From positions 1-7,805 of the forward strand of contig JAHHLF010000293.1 in the NCBI GenBank assembly GCA_018679315.1: 7,805 bases of DNA, read 5' to 3'. Below are positions 1 to 6,580 of this stretch, piece after piece. A program made the translations under genes and the position numbers. The notes under the pieces were generated by a model. That model saw only the letters and a program-made list of their open reading frames with translations. It had not been told where the DNA came from and did not search any database. The DNA is from Bacteroidia bacterium (GTDB taxonomy: Bacteria > Bacteroidota > Bacteroidia > Flavobacteriales > Flavobacteriaceae). The stretch's first letter is position 1; every line of letters starts with the position of its first letter.

Positions 1-166
1 TTAGTCCTTTGTTTCCTTCCTGGAGATCAAAAGTTACTTGGTCGCCTTCGCGAATCTCGTCGATCAATCCAGAAATGTGGACAAAATGATCTTTTTCAAC
101 ACCTTCTTCAGTTATAAAACCATAACCTTTTGAATCGTTGAAGAATTTTACTGTTCCTTTACTCAT
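1..166 (-). CDS. Cold shock protein, CspA family (3' end outside window)
   Basis: This is a small single-domain OB-fold protein that binds single-stranded RNA and DNA and acts as an RNA chaperone in the cytoplasm. The 55 visible residues start MSKGTVKFFNDSKGYGFI. The RNP1 motif KGYGFI is at residues 13-18 and the RNP2-type motif HFVHIS is at 27-32. The typical E-G-x-x-V-x-F segment follows near residues 40-46. Family members are about 63-70 residues long, so only the last 10 or so residues and the stop codon are missing beyond position 1. The ATG at 164-166 gives the canonical N-terminus. An AT-rich leader separates it from the end of pntB, and it probably has its own promoter. The family is clear, but which csp paralogue it is cannot be told. 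Confidence 0.95.
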   Translation of the reverse strand, partial: MSKGTVKFFNDSKGYGFITEEGVEKDHFVHISGLIDEIREGDQVTFDLQEGNKGL

Positions 167-211
167 TGTACTTTACTTTAAAAATTTTAATATATAATAT
201 TTACTATTTTG

Positions 212-245
212 CAAATATGGGGCCATAATTCCAAAATACAGCCAA
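212..245 (-). promoter_or_regulatory. Possible sigma-A promoter of the cold shock gene
   Basis: Read on the minus strand, CATATTTG (212-219) matches the Bacteroidota -7 consensus TAnnTTTG at all but its first base. A TTG (243-245) lies 23 bases upstream, at the wide end of the reported 17-23 spacing. The start codon would be about 45 bases downstream, which leaves an AT-rich leader. The match is short and such motifs arise by chance in AT-rich DNA, so this is only a candidate. Confidence 0.3.
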
Positions 246-250
246 TTAAT

Positions 251-1633
251 TCACAATTTTTTTAATTCAGCTACTAAATCTGTGAGTGCGGCCTTTGCAT
301 CACCGAACAACATGGCTGTTTTGGCATTGTAGAACAACTCATTGTCAATCCCCGCATAACCTACATTCATACTGCGTTTGTTCACTATAATATTCTTGGC
401 ATTTTCCACCTCCAGGATGGGCATTCCGTATATGGGACTGGCTGGATCGTTATGTGCTGCAGGGTTTACTACATCATTAGCTCCTACCACTAATACCACA
501 TCTGTTTGGGCAAAATGCGGATTAATATCATCCATTTCAACCAAAAGTCCATAGTCTACCTGGCTTTCGGCCAATAGAACATTCATATGCCCCGGCATGC
601 GTCCGGCTACAGGATGGATCGCATATCGGATAACAACACCTCTTTCGGTTAGCAATTGCTCCAGCTCATGGATCACATGCTGGGCCTGGGCTACGGCAAG
701 TCCATATCCGGGTACGATTACCACATCTTTAGCGTAATTCAACAAAATGGCTGCATCGCTGGGAGTCGTTTTACGAACAGTCCCTGCTACTGTTCGTGCA
801 TCACCGCCGGCCTGGGCCTCTTCCCCAAAAGCACCAAAGATCACAGCGGCCAGGGTTCGGTTCATGGCGCGGCACATGGCAAAGGTCAGAATGAGTCCGG
901 CCGAACCAACCAGGATGCCCCCGATCAACATCAACTTATTGGAATACAAGACGCCTGTGATCGCAGCAGCGATCCCCGTCATGGAATTCAGGAGGGAGAT
1001 CACTACGGGCATGTCGGCCCCACCTATAGGGAGGACAAATAGAATTCCGTAAAGCAATCCGGCAGCTACCAGTACATAGATCCACATAGGATCCTGCAGT
1101 GTGCCCATTATCAGTAATACAGCCAAAGCAATAGTGGCCAATAAAACGAGGTTATTAATGATATTTCGCTGTGGGATAAAGACCGTACTTTTTATCCGGC
1201 CGTCCAGTTTGCCCCAGGCAATGAGGCTACCGGAAAATGTCAGAGACCCGATGATCACTCCGGCCGCGATCGTTGTCGCCAGTAGGGTATCCCCTACTCC
1301 TTTACCATATTCAACCAAACCGATCAAGGCAGCACTGGCTCCACCAAAGCCGTTAAAGAGCGAGACCAATTCCGGCATTTTGGTCATTTTGACTTTAATG
1401 GCCATAAGCGCACCAATCACACCCCCAATGACAATGGCCCCGCCGATCAGGGCATAAATTTTTGTGGGTACGTCCAGATCATGGAGAAATAAGGTGGCCA
1501 GAATGGCTAGTCCCATACCCCCTGCTGCGAGTCGGTTTCCTTTATTCGCAGTTGCAGGATGACCCAGGAGGCGCAGTCCGACAACAAAACTGACGGTAGA
1601 GAGTAAGTAGATAATGGCCAGGGCTGAACTCAT
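251..1633 (-). CDS. pntB: NAD(P) transhydrogenase subunit beta
   Basis: This is the beta subunit of the proton-translocating transhydrogenase in the inner membrane. The complex uses the proton gradient to move hydride from NADH to NADP+. The protein has 460 residues, close to the 462 of E. coli PntB. Residues about 1-265 form the membrane domain (dII), with hydrophobic helices and the family segments KMPELV (85-90) and GSLTFSGSLIAWGKLDGRI (129-147). Residues about 290-460 form the NADP-binding domain (dIII), with PGYGLAVAQAQ (308-318), HPVAGRMPGHMNVLLAE (340-356), GANDVVNPAA (384-393), SPIYGMPI (399-406) and KRSMNVGYAG (419-428). The membrane residue that is His91 in E. coli aligns with Asn94 here, while Asn222 of E. 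coli appears kept as Asn216. The start codon overlaps the pntAB stop in a TCAT/ATGA arrangement, which indicates translational coupling. Confidence 0.97.
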   Translation of the reverse strand: MSSALAIIYLLSTVSFVVGLRLLGHPATANKGNRLAAGGMGLAILATLFLHDLDVPTKIYALIGGAIVIGGVIGALMAIKVKMTKMPELVSLFNGFGGASAALIGLVEYGKGVGDTLLATTIAAGVIIGSLTFSGSLIAWGKLDGRIKSTVFIPQRNIINNLVLLATIALAVLLIMGTLQDPMWIYVLVAAGLLYGILFVLPIGGADMPVVISLLNSMTGIAAAITGVLYSNKLMLIGGILVGSAGLILTFAMCRAMNRTLAAVIFGAFGEEAQAGGDARTVAGTVRKTTPSDAAILLNYAKDVVIVPGYGLAVAQAQHVIHELEQLLTERGVVIRYAIHPVAGRMPGHMNVLLAESQVDYGLLVEMDDINPHFAQTDVVLVVGANDVVNPAAHNDPASPIYGMPILEVENAKNIIVNKRSMNVGYAGIDNELFYNAKTAMLFGDAKAALTDLVAELKKL

Positions 1634-1941
1634 TTATCGTTCTTTTTAAACATATTCAACATCCGTCCGGTTACGGCAAAGCCTCCAACTACATTCACTA
1701 TCCCAAGGACAACCGCTACAAAACCAAGTCCCAGGATGAGATAATTATTTGGATCAGCATGTAGCATAACCAAAATCGCACCTACTACGACTACCCCGCT
1801 CAAAGCGTTCGCGCCAGACATAAGCGGTGTATGCAAGACAGCCGGGATGTTTTTTATCAGTTCGACCCCCAGGAAAATAGCCAGGATCAGGACAAAGATC
1901 AGGTCCTGGTTGTTAGAGAATAAATCGTTCCAATTACTCAT
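1630..1941 (-). CDS. pntAB: NAD(P) transhydrogenase subunit alpha-2 (membrane part)
   Basis: This small subunit supplies the alpha-side membrane helices of the transhydrogenase. It corresponds to the C-terminal part of the fused E. coli PntA. The 103 residues contain three hydrophobic segments at about 13-31, 48-60 and 67-90. The family hallmark VLHTPLMSGANALSGVVVVG is at 35-54, and the usual tail VTGRMLNMFK is near 90-99. A separate alpha-2 gene is the arrangement found in Rhodospirillum rubrum and many other bacteria. Nine bases separate it from pntAA, and its TGA overlaps the pntB ATG by 4 bases, so the three genes form one operon. Confidence 0.95.
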   Translation of the reverse strand: MSNWNDLFSNNQDLIFVLILAIFLGVELIKNIPAVLHTPLMSGANALSGVVVVGAILVMLHADPNNYLILGLGFVAVVLGIVNVVGGFAVTGRMLNMFKKNDK

Positions 1942-1950
1942 AAAACTCCT

Positions 1951-3048
1951 TTATGTTTTTCGTATTTCTCCCTTGTGGACGATTAGCGTGCCATCTGTGA
2001 TCTCTTCCTCCAGGTCCCATTTAAATTCGTTGTTCTCCGTAAGGTGCATCAGAAAATTGAACAGGTTCTTGGAATACAGATCACTGGCATGCGTAGATAC
2101 GCTTTCCGGGGCTATAGTCGTCCCTACAATAGTAATGCCTTTATGTACAATGGTTTTATTTAATTTACTCAGGGCACAATTGCCCCCCTGGGCAGCACCG
2201 AGATCGATGATCACGGCCCCATTCTTCATTTGCTCTACCTGATCTTTTGTGATCAGCACGGGAGATTTTTTTCCGGGTACCATGGCTGTAGTGATGACCA
2301 GATCGGCCTTGAACAACTCGGTATTAACCGCTTCCTTTTGTCGACGCGCATAGTCTTCTGAGGCTTCTTTGGCATAGCCGCCCTCAGCGGTTTCGCCGCC
2401 TTCTACAGAAATAAAGTTAGCGCCCAAAGATTCTGTCTGTTCTTTAGTTTCCGGACGGATATCCGTGGCCGATACAATCGCACCCAATCGCTTGGCCGTC
2501 GCAATCGCTTGTAAGCCGGCTACCCCTACTCCGTAAATAAGGACACGAGCAGGTTTTATAGTCCCCGCCGCTGTCATCATTAAGGGTAATATTCGTTTGA
2601 TAAGATAAGCTCCCAGGATAACGGCCTTATAACCGGCCAGATTGCTCTGCGAACTAAGCACATCCATTTCCTGAGCGCGTGAGATACGGGGCATAGCATC
2701 CATGGAAAAAGCAGAGACCTTTTTTGCTGCGATGGCCTGAATGAGTTCCGGATTGGATTGGTGGTAAAACTGACTGATCAAGACCTGGCCTTCATTGACC
2801 AGTTTCAGGTCTTCCGTGTCAAAGGAATTGATCTTGACAAGGACATCGGATTCTTTATAGACAACGCCGCGTTGTTCTATCTGTGCTCCTACCTCCCGGT
2901 AGTATTTGTTATTAAAGGAAGAATTGACCCCGGCATCGTCTTCTACGATCAGGTTGAATCCTTTATCGATCAATTGCTTGGCAATTCTGGGAGAGATGGA
3001 AACTCGATTTTCCCCCTTTTTGGTTTCCTTCAGGATACCTATGGTCAT
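1951..3048 (-). CDS. pntAA: NAD(P) transhydrogenase subunit alpha-1 (NAD-binding)
   Basis: This is the peripheral, cytoplasmic NAD(H)-binding domain (dI) of the transhydrogenase, related to alanine dehydrogenase. I chose the ATG at 3046-3048 (365 residues, MTIGILKETKKGENRVSISP), because family members begin at this point. An in-frame GTG at 3070-3072 would add eight residues with no family counterpart. In this numbering, R121, Q126, D129 and S132 in the PRISRAQEMDVLSS stretch match the nicotinamide-site loop of R. rubrum dI (R127, Q132, D135, S138). The Rossmann motif GVGVAG is at 173-178, followed by ATDIRPETKEQ. The mobile-loop region (EGGYAKEASEDYARRQKEAV) and GGNC also fit the family. It is the first gene of the pnt operon. 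Similarity to alanine dehydrogenase is expected, but the adjacent pntAB and pntB settle the assignment. Confidence 0.96.
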   Translation of the reverse strand: MTIGILKETKKGENRVSISPRIAKQLIDKGFNLIVEDDAGVNSSFNNKYYREVGAQIEQRGVVYKESDVLVKINSFDTEDLKLVNEGQVLISQFYHQSNPELIQAIAAKKVSAFSMDAMPRISRAQEMDVLSSQSNLAGYKAVILGAYLIKRILPLMMTAAGTIKPARVLIYGVGVAGLQAIATAKRLGAIVSATDIRPETKEQTESLGANFISVEGGETAEGGYAKEASEDYARRQKEAVNTELFKADLVITTAMVPGKKSPVLITKDQVEQMKNGAVIIDLGAAQGGNCALSKLNKTIVHKGITIVGTTIAPESVSTHASDLYSKNLFNFLMHLTENNEFKWDLEEEITDGTLIVHKGEIRKT

Positions 3049-3160
3049 AGTTGCTCTCTGGTTAAGGGACACTGCTTATCCACGCTCAAATTACTATAAT
3101 TATTTGAATGTCCCAGAAAAATTCGACCGTATGGGCCACATTTCTGATATCCGCAGGGAT

Positions 3161-3187
3161 AAAAAAAATCACCCCCTAAGGAGTGAT
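3161..3187 (-). terminator. Intrinsic terminator of the 3236-3916 gene
   Basis: Read on the minus strand, ATCACTCC (3180-3187) and GGGGTGAT (3168-3175) form an 8-bp stem with one U-G wobble and a UUAG loop. A run of T follows through 3161. The wobble would be a C-A mismatch in plus-strand RNA, which points to minus-strand use. It lies about 50 bases past the stop codon of the membrane-protein gene and separates that gene from the pnt operon. Confidence 0.85.
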
Positions 3188-3235
3188 CTCTTTTAAACTA
3201 TGAAATGCTTTAAATGTAGTTGCTCAATGCAAAGA

Positions 3236-3916
3236 TCATTCAGTAAGACTATTTGCTTTTCGAGCCTTTTTTTCACAGACTTTGCACAGTTCGGATATTC
3301 CCTTCTTTTCCCAGGATTCCTTTACAGTTCCATTAGAAACGCCCGCCCTGTTTGCTATGTATTGGCAGTCTTCATATACATGATAGCGATTACCGGCTCT
3401 GGCCCAATACACATTATCATTATCCAGATTGATCTCTTTCAGCGTTTCCGTTTGCTGGTTGATCTCCTCAGTATATTGCTCAATAGAAGGTGGGTTGAAA
3501 TCCACTCCGGTAACGCCGGCAAGTAGCATGGCCACAACTGCAATGGTTCCGGCTATGCCTTTGGTCTTGCCATCCAGATCCTTGTTGGTAAGGATCACAA
3601 TGACCAGGGGTAAAAAGGCCAAAACGCTCATGATAGCGCCCAGCTGATTTTGGATGAAGAACTTAGTTTTATTCTTCTCCGAAGCCGGATCTAAACGATT
3701 CGCTTTTTTCCAGAGTAAATTACCTGCGATCGCCAGGATAAGGATCACAACAATGGCCACGATCAGCCATGTCAGCGTATCATTGCCGATCAAATTAAAG
3801 ATGGCATAGATCTGCCCGCCGATGGCCAGGAGCCAGGCTATAAAGGCAATTATCCGAAACTGCTTCGCTTTGGCCTTGGCTTCCGGACTTGCTACAAAAA
3901 CTTTTTCATCAGACAT
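3236..3916 (-). CDS. Four-helix membrane protein with C-terminal His/Cys (metal-binding-like) domain
   Basis: I do not recognise this 226-residue protein as a named family. Four hydrophobic segments at about 21-42, 48-69, 88-110 and 117-138 predict an inner-membrane protein. A Gln/Glu-rich, possibly helical linker follows (about 144-163). The C-terminal part has the pattern Y-H179-x4-C184, then a hydrophobic and charged stretch, then L-C211-KVC214. This resembles the small H/C...CxxC domains found at the C-termini of some bacterial nucleases and membrane proteins (Ada-like zinc-binding fold), of the form YHxxxC...PCxxC. The residues could bind zinc or another metal, and with an even number of helices and a cytoplasmic N-terminus the domain would face the cytoplasm. 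That function is inferred. The gene has its own terminator downstream and a possible promoter upstream, so it appears monocistronic. Confidence 0.85.
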   Translation of the reverse strand: MSDEKVFVASPEAKAKAKQFRIIAFIAWLLAIGGQIYAIFNLIGNDTLTWLIVAIVVILILAIAGNLLWKKANRLDPASEKNKTKFFIQNQLGAIMSVLAFLPLVIVILTNKDLDGKTKGIAGTIAVVAMLLAGVTGVDFNPPSIEQYTEEINQQTETLKEINLDNDNVYWARAGNRYHVYEDCQYIANRAGVSNGTVKESWEKKGISELCKVCEKKARKANSLTE

Positions 3917-3950
3917 AATTAAAGTCGGTATTAGGGTTAGTAACTGAGCC

Positions 3951-3958
3951 TAAAATTA
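3951..3958 (-). promoter_or_regulatory. Possible -7 promoter element of the 3236-3916 gene
   Basis: On the minus strand TAATTTTA matches the Bacteroidota -7 consensus TAnnTTTG except at the last base. It ends about 35 bases before the start codon at 3916, a plausible distance. No good TTG was found at the expected -33 position, so support is weak. Confidence 0.25.
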
Positions 3959-4034
3959 CGCATCCTTGAGGGAATATGCGATTTAAGGGTCTTTGATTCC
4001 TAATTTATTGCTCCTTTCTCGCTCATAGCGGATC

Positions 4035-4064
4035 AAAAAAAATCACCCCTTTTGAGGTGATTTT
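4035..4064 (-). terminator. Intrinsic terminator of the 4089-4844 gene
   Basis: On the minus strand a stem of about 11 bp is formed by AAAATCACCTC (4054-4064) and GGGGTGATTTT (4039-4049), with an AAAA loop and one U-G wobble. A run of eight T ends at 4035. It starts 25 bases past the stop codon. The wobble again favours the minus strand, although the plus strand also has a broken T run (TTTTGTTT) and might terminate weakly. The descending arm plus T tract is identical over 15 bases to that of the terminator at 3161-3187. Confidence 0.88.
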
Positions 4065-4088
4065 GTTTAGACTGTAGTTGATTTTTGG

Positions 4089-4844
4089 TTATTCCACCTC
4101 GAGAGCAGCCACACCAATGCCGTTATAATCATTGATCATTTTTAGAAAGGATGATTCATATTGTTTATTTACGATCACACCAAATTTCTGGCGTTCGGTA
4201 AATTGATCACGAAAACCATAATAGTTGTTATCGTAATTGGTCTTAACGCGCTCGTTATCGCCTATAAGCGTTAATAGGCTGGCGCCTTGTAAATTTCTTG
4301 GATTCTTGTGTATAGCCTGTTTCTGGACCAGGATCTGGAAATTATCCTGGATATAATCGATCAGCATTTGATCTCCTTGCGTCCGGCTATCCATAAAAAC
4401 ATCAGCTAGTTCATGGGAGATCTTGCCTGTGGTATTGCTATACATTTTGTATACGTCTACGGTGCCTTTGGCGATCTGCTCAACACAGATGCGTTTTGGA
4501 AGCATGCCCATTCCCTTTTTAGTCAGGTCTACATACTTGATCACTTTAAACGTTTGACCATTATCTAGTGTAAAACCTTGAAAATCTTTTAATTTTAGTT
4601 TGATCTTGTGTTTGCTTTTCAGCTTTCCGGTCTCCTGCCATTTGGCATAGCTATCCGGTTCGAGGTAGGTAATATCTTCCTGAAAGCGCTGTGGGAAACA
4701 ATAGTCGATCTGAACATAGGCGTCGATCTGTTTTTTCTTGCTTATCTGGATCTTGCCTTTTTGGTAGAGGCCCTGGGCAGATGCTGAAAATGCCATAAAG
4801 AAGGCAAAGATCAGCAGGGCGATCTTGATTAGGTCTTTTTTCAT
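4089..4844 (-). CDS. Secreted protein of unknown function
   Basis: The protein has 251 residues and I recognise no family. Residues 1-23 form a Sec signal peptide: MKKDLIK, then a hydrophobic core, then ASA|QG with a likely cleavage after Ala23. The mature protein is rich in Lys, Tyr and Gln and has no further membrane helix and no lipobox Cys, so a periplasmic or secreted location is likely. The first half alternates short hydrophobic and polar stretches (for example GKIQISKKKQIDAYVQI at 30-46 and GFTLDNGQTFKVIKYVDL at 90-107), which suggests beta-strands. Two Cys residues (49 and 120) could form a disulfide. The second half (about 146-180) looks helical. The gene stands alone between terminators and nothing nearby suggests a role. 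Confidence 0.85.
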   Translation of the reverse strand: MKKDLIKIALLIFAFFMAFSASAQGLYQKGKIQISKKKQIDAYVQIDYCFPQRFQEDITYLEPDSYAKWQETGKLKSKHKIKLKLKDFQGFTLDNGQTFKVIKYVDLTKKGMGMLPKRICVEQIAKGTVDVYKMYSNTTGKISHELADVFMDSRTQGDQMLIDYIQDNFQILVQKQAIHKNPRNLQGASLLTLIGDNERVKTNYDNNYYGFRDQFTERQKFGVIVNKQYESSFLKMINDYNGIGVAALEVE

Positions 4845-4941
4845 GCAGTTATGATTTGGGTTTTACTTTAAAACGATACAATCTCGAATATATTTTTAGC
4901 ACTTGAACTTTCTCTCGCCGTTCAGATATACTTAGTTGAAA

Positions 4942-4973
4942 CAAAAATGCCCGAACATGATAATTCGGGCATT
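4942..4973 (-). terminator. Intrinsic terminator of the 4995-5444 lipoprotein gene
   Basis: A perfect 10-bp stem is formed by AATGCCCGAA (4946-4955) and TTCGGGCATT (4964-4973), with an 8-base loop. On the minus strand a T tract (TTTTTGTTT) overlaps the end of the stem and continues past it. It lies about 20 bases beyond the stop codon of the lipoprotein gene. Confidence 0.88.
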
Positions 4974-4994
4974 CGAATGGTTTGTATATTATTT

Positions 4995-5444
4995 TTAATT
5001 TCCTTCGCTCAGTGAATAGCTGCCATCACCGTTAAAATCGGTCAGAACTATAGTTACTGTCCAAATTCCGGATGTACCTGCAGAGGTAACCCCGGAAAAG
5101 GAATCAGGTTCTACCGCGCCATCCAGACTGCGATCCAATACAATTGCTGCATCTGCGTCGCGAACGATCATTTGAAATTTTCCTTCAGCTGTCGCTGTGA
5201 TATCTGCGTTATAGTCGGCTCGACTTAGTGAATTCGACCAGGCAAAGGTTTTGCTCAGACTTCCACCATCACCAATAAAATCGCCATCTATGTCACCGAA
5301 ATAATCATCGCCATTTTCAATAACGGCGCTACCATTCACCCGAACGATCATATTATTATCATCGTCTTTACTGCATGCTGTAAAAGCTAAGCTTACCACT
5401 ATTGCCAGCGCAAGGAATATATTTGACTTACTCATACTAATCAT
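4995..5444 (-). CDS. Small acidic lipoprotein, probably surface-exposed
   Basis: The protein has 149 residues, or 146 if it starts at the internal ATG (5433-5435, MSKSNIF), which gives an equally good signal peptide. A hydrophobic stretch ends in the lipobox LAFTAC with Cys24 as the likely lipidated residue. The following SKDDDN resembles the acidic lipoprotein export signal described in Capnocytophaga and Flavobacterium, which sends lipoproteins to the cell surface. The mature part is Asp- and Gly-rich, with predicted beta-strands such as GIWTVTIVLTDF (126-137). DIDGDFIGDGG (51-61) is Asp-rich. DFNGDGSYSLSE (136-147) fits an EF-hand calcium loop at positions 1, 3, 5, 6 and 12, although similar Asp/Gly turns occur between strands of beta-sandwiches. 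No enzyme motif is seen and the function is unknown. It is followed by its own terminator. Confidence 0.88.
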   Translation of the reverse strand: MISMSKSNIFLALAIVVSLAFTACSKDDDNNMIVRVNGSAVIENGDDYFGDIDGDFIGDGGSLSKTFAWSNSLSRADYNADITATAEGKFQMIVRDADAAIVLDRSLDGAVEPDSFSGVTSAGTSGIWTVTIVLTDFNGDGSYSLSEGN

Positions 5445-5549
5445 TTAGGGGGTTTAATTAATGACATAACGACCTTTGAATGGTCTATATTGCTTCAATA
5501 TCAAGGATCAGCCATGGAGGTATTTCAAAAGAGGTGAGTTAGACCACTT
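5445..5549. other. Intergenic region upstream of the lipoprotein gene
   Basis: This stretch lies between the gene relic at 5550-5633 and the lipoprotein start. It should hold the lipoprotein promoter, but no convincing TAnnTTTG with a spaced TTG was found. A short inverted repeat, ATATTG-CTT-CAATAT (5487-5501), has a 6-bp stem with no T tract. It could be an operator or chance. No terminator for the mscS unit was recognised here. Confidence 0.3.
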
Positions 5550-5633
5550 CTAGTGCAGGTATTTTAGTAATTCGGCTTTAAAATATGTCAGGCTATCTGC
5601 AGCACTCGTCAGGGAGAATACCAGGTAATAACT
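5550..5633 (-). pseudogene. 3' remnant of a sugar isomerase/epimerase-like TIM-barrel gene
   Basis: Read on the minus strand these bases encode 27 residues ending in TAG, running from SYYLVFSL through TSAADSLTYFK to AELLKYLH. They align without gaps to the last 26 residues of the intact protein at 6581-7486 (NYAVNSLQ, SAADSMIYFK, NELLTYLI). Seventeen of 26 positions are identical and both end at the same point. The two DNA copies differ at many synonymous positions (for example CTC-CTG against TTA-CTA for Leu-Leu), so this is an old coding relationship and not a recent copy. The reading frame is closed upstream by TAG at 5634-5636 and has no ATG, GTG or TTG start, so it is a relic and not a gene. 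It sits 11 bases past the mscS stop in a different frame from mscS. Confidence 0.8.
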
Positions 5634-5644
5634 CTAAAAAAGGG

Positions 5645-6562
5645 CTATTTTTCCTCTGAGTCCTTGTTGATATCTACGGTAGGAATTCGGATGATCTCTA
5701 ATGTAGAGGAAGCCAGCAGTACCTTACCTTCAGTAGCTTCAATCTTATTCCCAATTCGCTCGTTCAGGAGATGCCGCGTAAACCTTCTTTTTCTATAATC
5801 AACAATATATCTAAGATTGAATTTAATCCAATTATCGGTTAATGTTATCGCAAGCGTTGGATCTACCTGGGCATTTTCGATATAATACTTTTCTACTACC
5901 TTTTTCCATTTGGTGATGGATTCAGATACATATTCTGATAGTATTTCCTTAGCTTCCTCAATTACGATCTTTTTAGCCAATTCCACGTCGGAACCGTAAC
6001 GGATGGGCAAATCGAATTCATCCCATACAAAAGGAAAGTCTTGAGAATAATTATAGACCGGACCTTTGAATACAAAGGCATTACTTAGCTTCACGATACG
6101 GCCACTGTAATTATCGCTGGATACCCATTCGCCTATCTCCATCATAGTCGTATAAATACTGTCGATGTCAATGACATCGCCTTTTATTCCATTGATCTCG
6201 ATACGGTCTCCGGGCTTGTAAACACGCACAAAAAATATGTAAAAGGAACCCGCAATGCTCAAGATCAATTCCTGTAAGGTGATCGTAATACCCGCGGTTA
6301 ACAGTCCGATTGCAAGGCCAAAATCCTTGATGGTACCGGTGAAATAGGAAATCGTAAGGACAATGATGAGCAGGTAACCCAATACTTCAATGCCCTTCTG
6401 GGCTTTATATTTAACAGCATTATCCGGGAGTCTTTTTTTAAGATTTTTCCGGAACCATGCAATTAGAAGAAAAACTAAGACTACCCATGCCAGATACTTG
6501 ACAAGGTTTATGATTGTGGGATGGGATGTGATCCAATCTTCTATTAATTTTATTTGGTCCAT
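5645..6562 (-). CDS. MscS-family mechanosensitive ion channel
   Basis: This is a small-conductance mechanosensitive channel-type protein of 305 residues in the inner membrane. Such channels open under membrane tension and release solutes during osmotic downshock. Hydrophobic segments lie at about 16-36, 59-76 and 81-113. The last is the pore helix (GLLTAGITITLQELILSIAG, 86-105). The cytoplasmic beta domain begins with YKPGDRIEINGIKGDVIDID (115-134), matching the MscS signature P-G-D-x-I-x-I-x-G-x-x-G-x-V. It continues with SGRIVKLSNAFVFKGPVYNYS (153-173), and an alpha/beta C-terminal part (about 180-290) follows. The TM1-TM3 core has no large extra N-terminal domain, so it is MscS-sized (E. 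coli MscS has 286 residues). It starts 18 bases after the isomerase-like gene and is probably cotranscribed with it. No terminator is obvious downstream. Confidence 0.95.
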   Translation of the reverse strand: MDQIKLIEDWITSHPTIINLVKYLAWVVLVFLLIAWFRKNLKKRLPDNAVKYKAQKGIEVLGYLLIIVLTISYFTGTIKDFGLAIGLLTAGITITLQELILSIAGSFYIFFVRVYKPGDRIEINGIKGDVIDIDSIYTTMMEIGEWVSSDNYSGRIVKLSNAFVFKGPVYNYSQDFPFVWDEFDLPIRYGSDVELAKKIVIEEAKEILSEYVSESITKWKKVVEKYYIENAQVDPTLAITLTDNWIKFNLRYIVDYRKRRFTRHLLNERIGNKIEATEGKVLLASSTLEIIRIPTVDINKDSEEK

Positions 6563-6580
6563 TTGATCTCTATTTAAACC

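Noticed and set aside
656..1457. Plus-strand open frames of 101-128 codons inside pntB
   Set aside because: They lie opposite the well-conserved pntB reading frame, have no recognisable domain and are explained as antisense shadows of it.
251..3048. Whether the pnt genes might be alanine dehydrogenase plus unrelated membrane proteins
   Set aside because: The alpha-1 nicotinamide-loop residues, the LHTPLMS motif in alpha-2 and the complete dIII domain in PntB all fit transhydrogenase, in the standard gene order.
1847..3196. Plus-strand open frames across pntAA and its upstream region
   Set aside because: They run opposite pntAA/pntAB codons, lack signal peptides or family motifs and share no operon context.
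5487..5501. Inverted repeat ATATTG-CTT-CAATAT as a terminator for mscS
   Set aside because: It has a short AT-rich stem with no T run on either strand and lies far from the mscS stop. At most it is an operator-like site.
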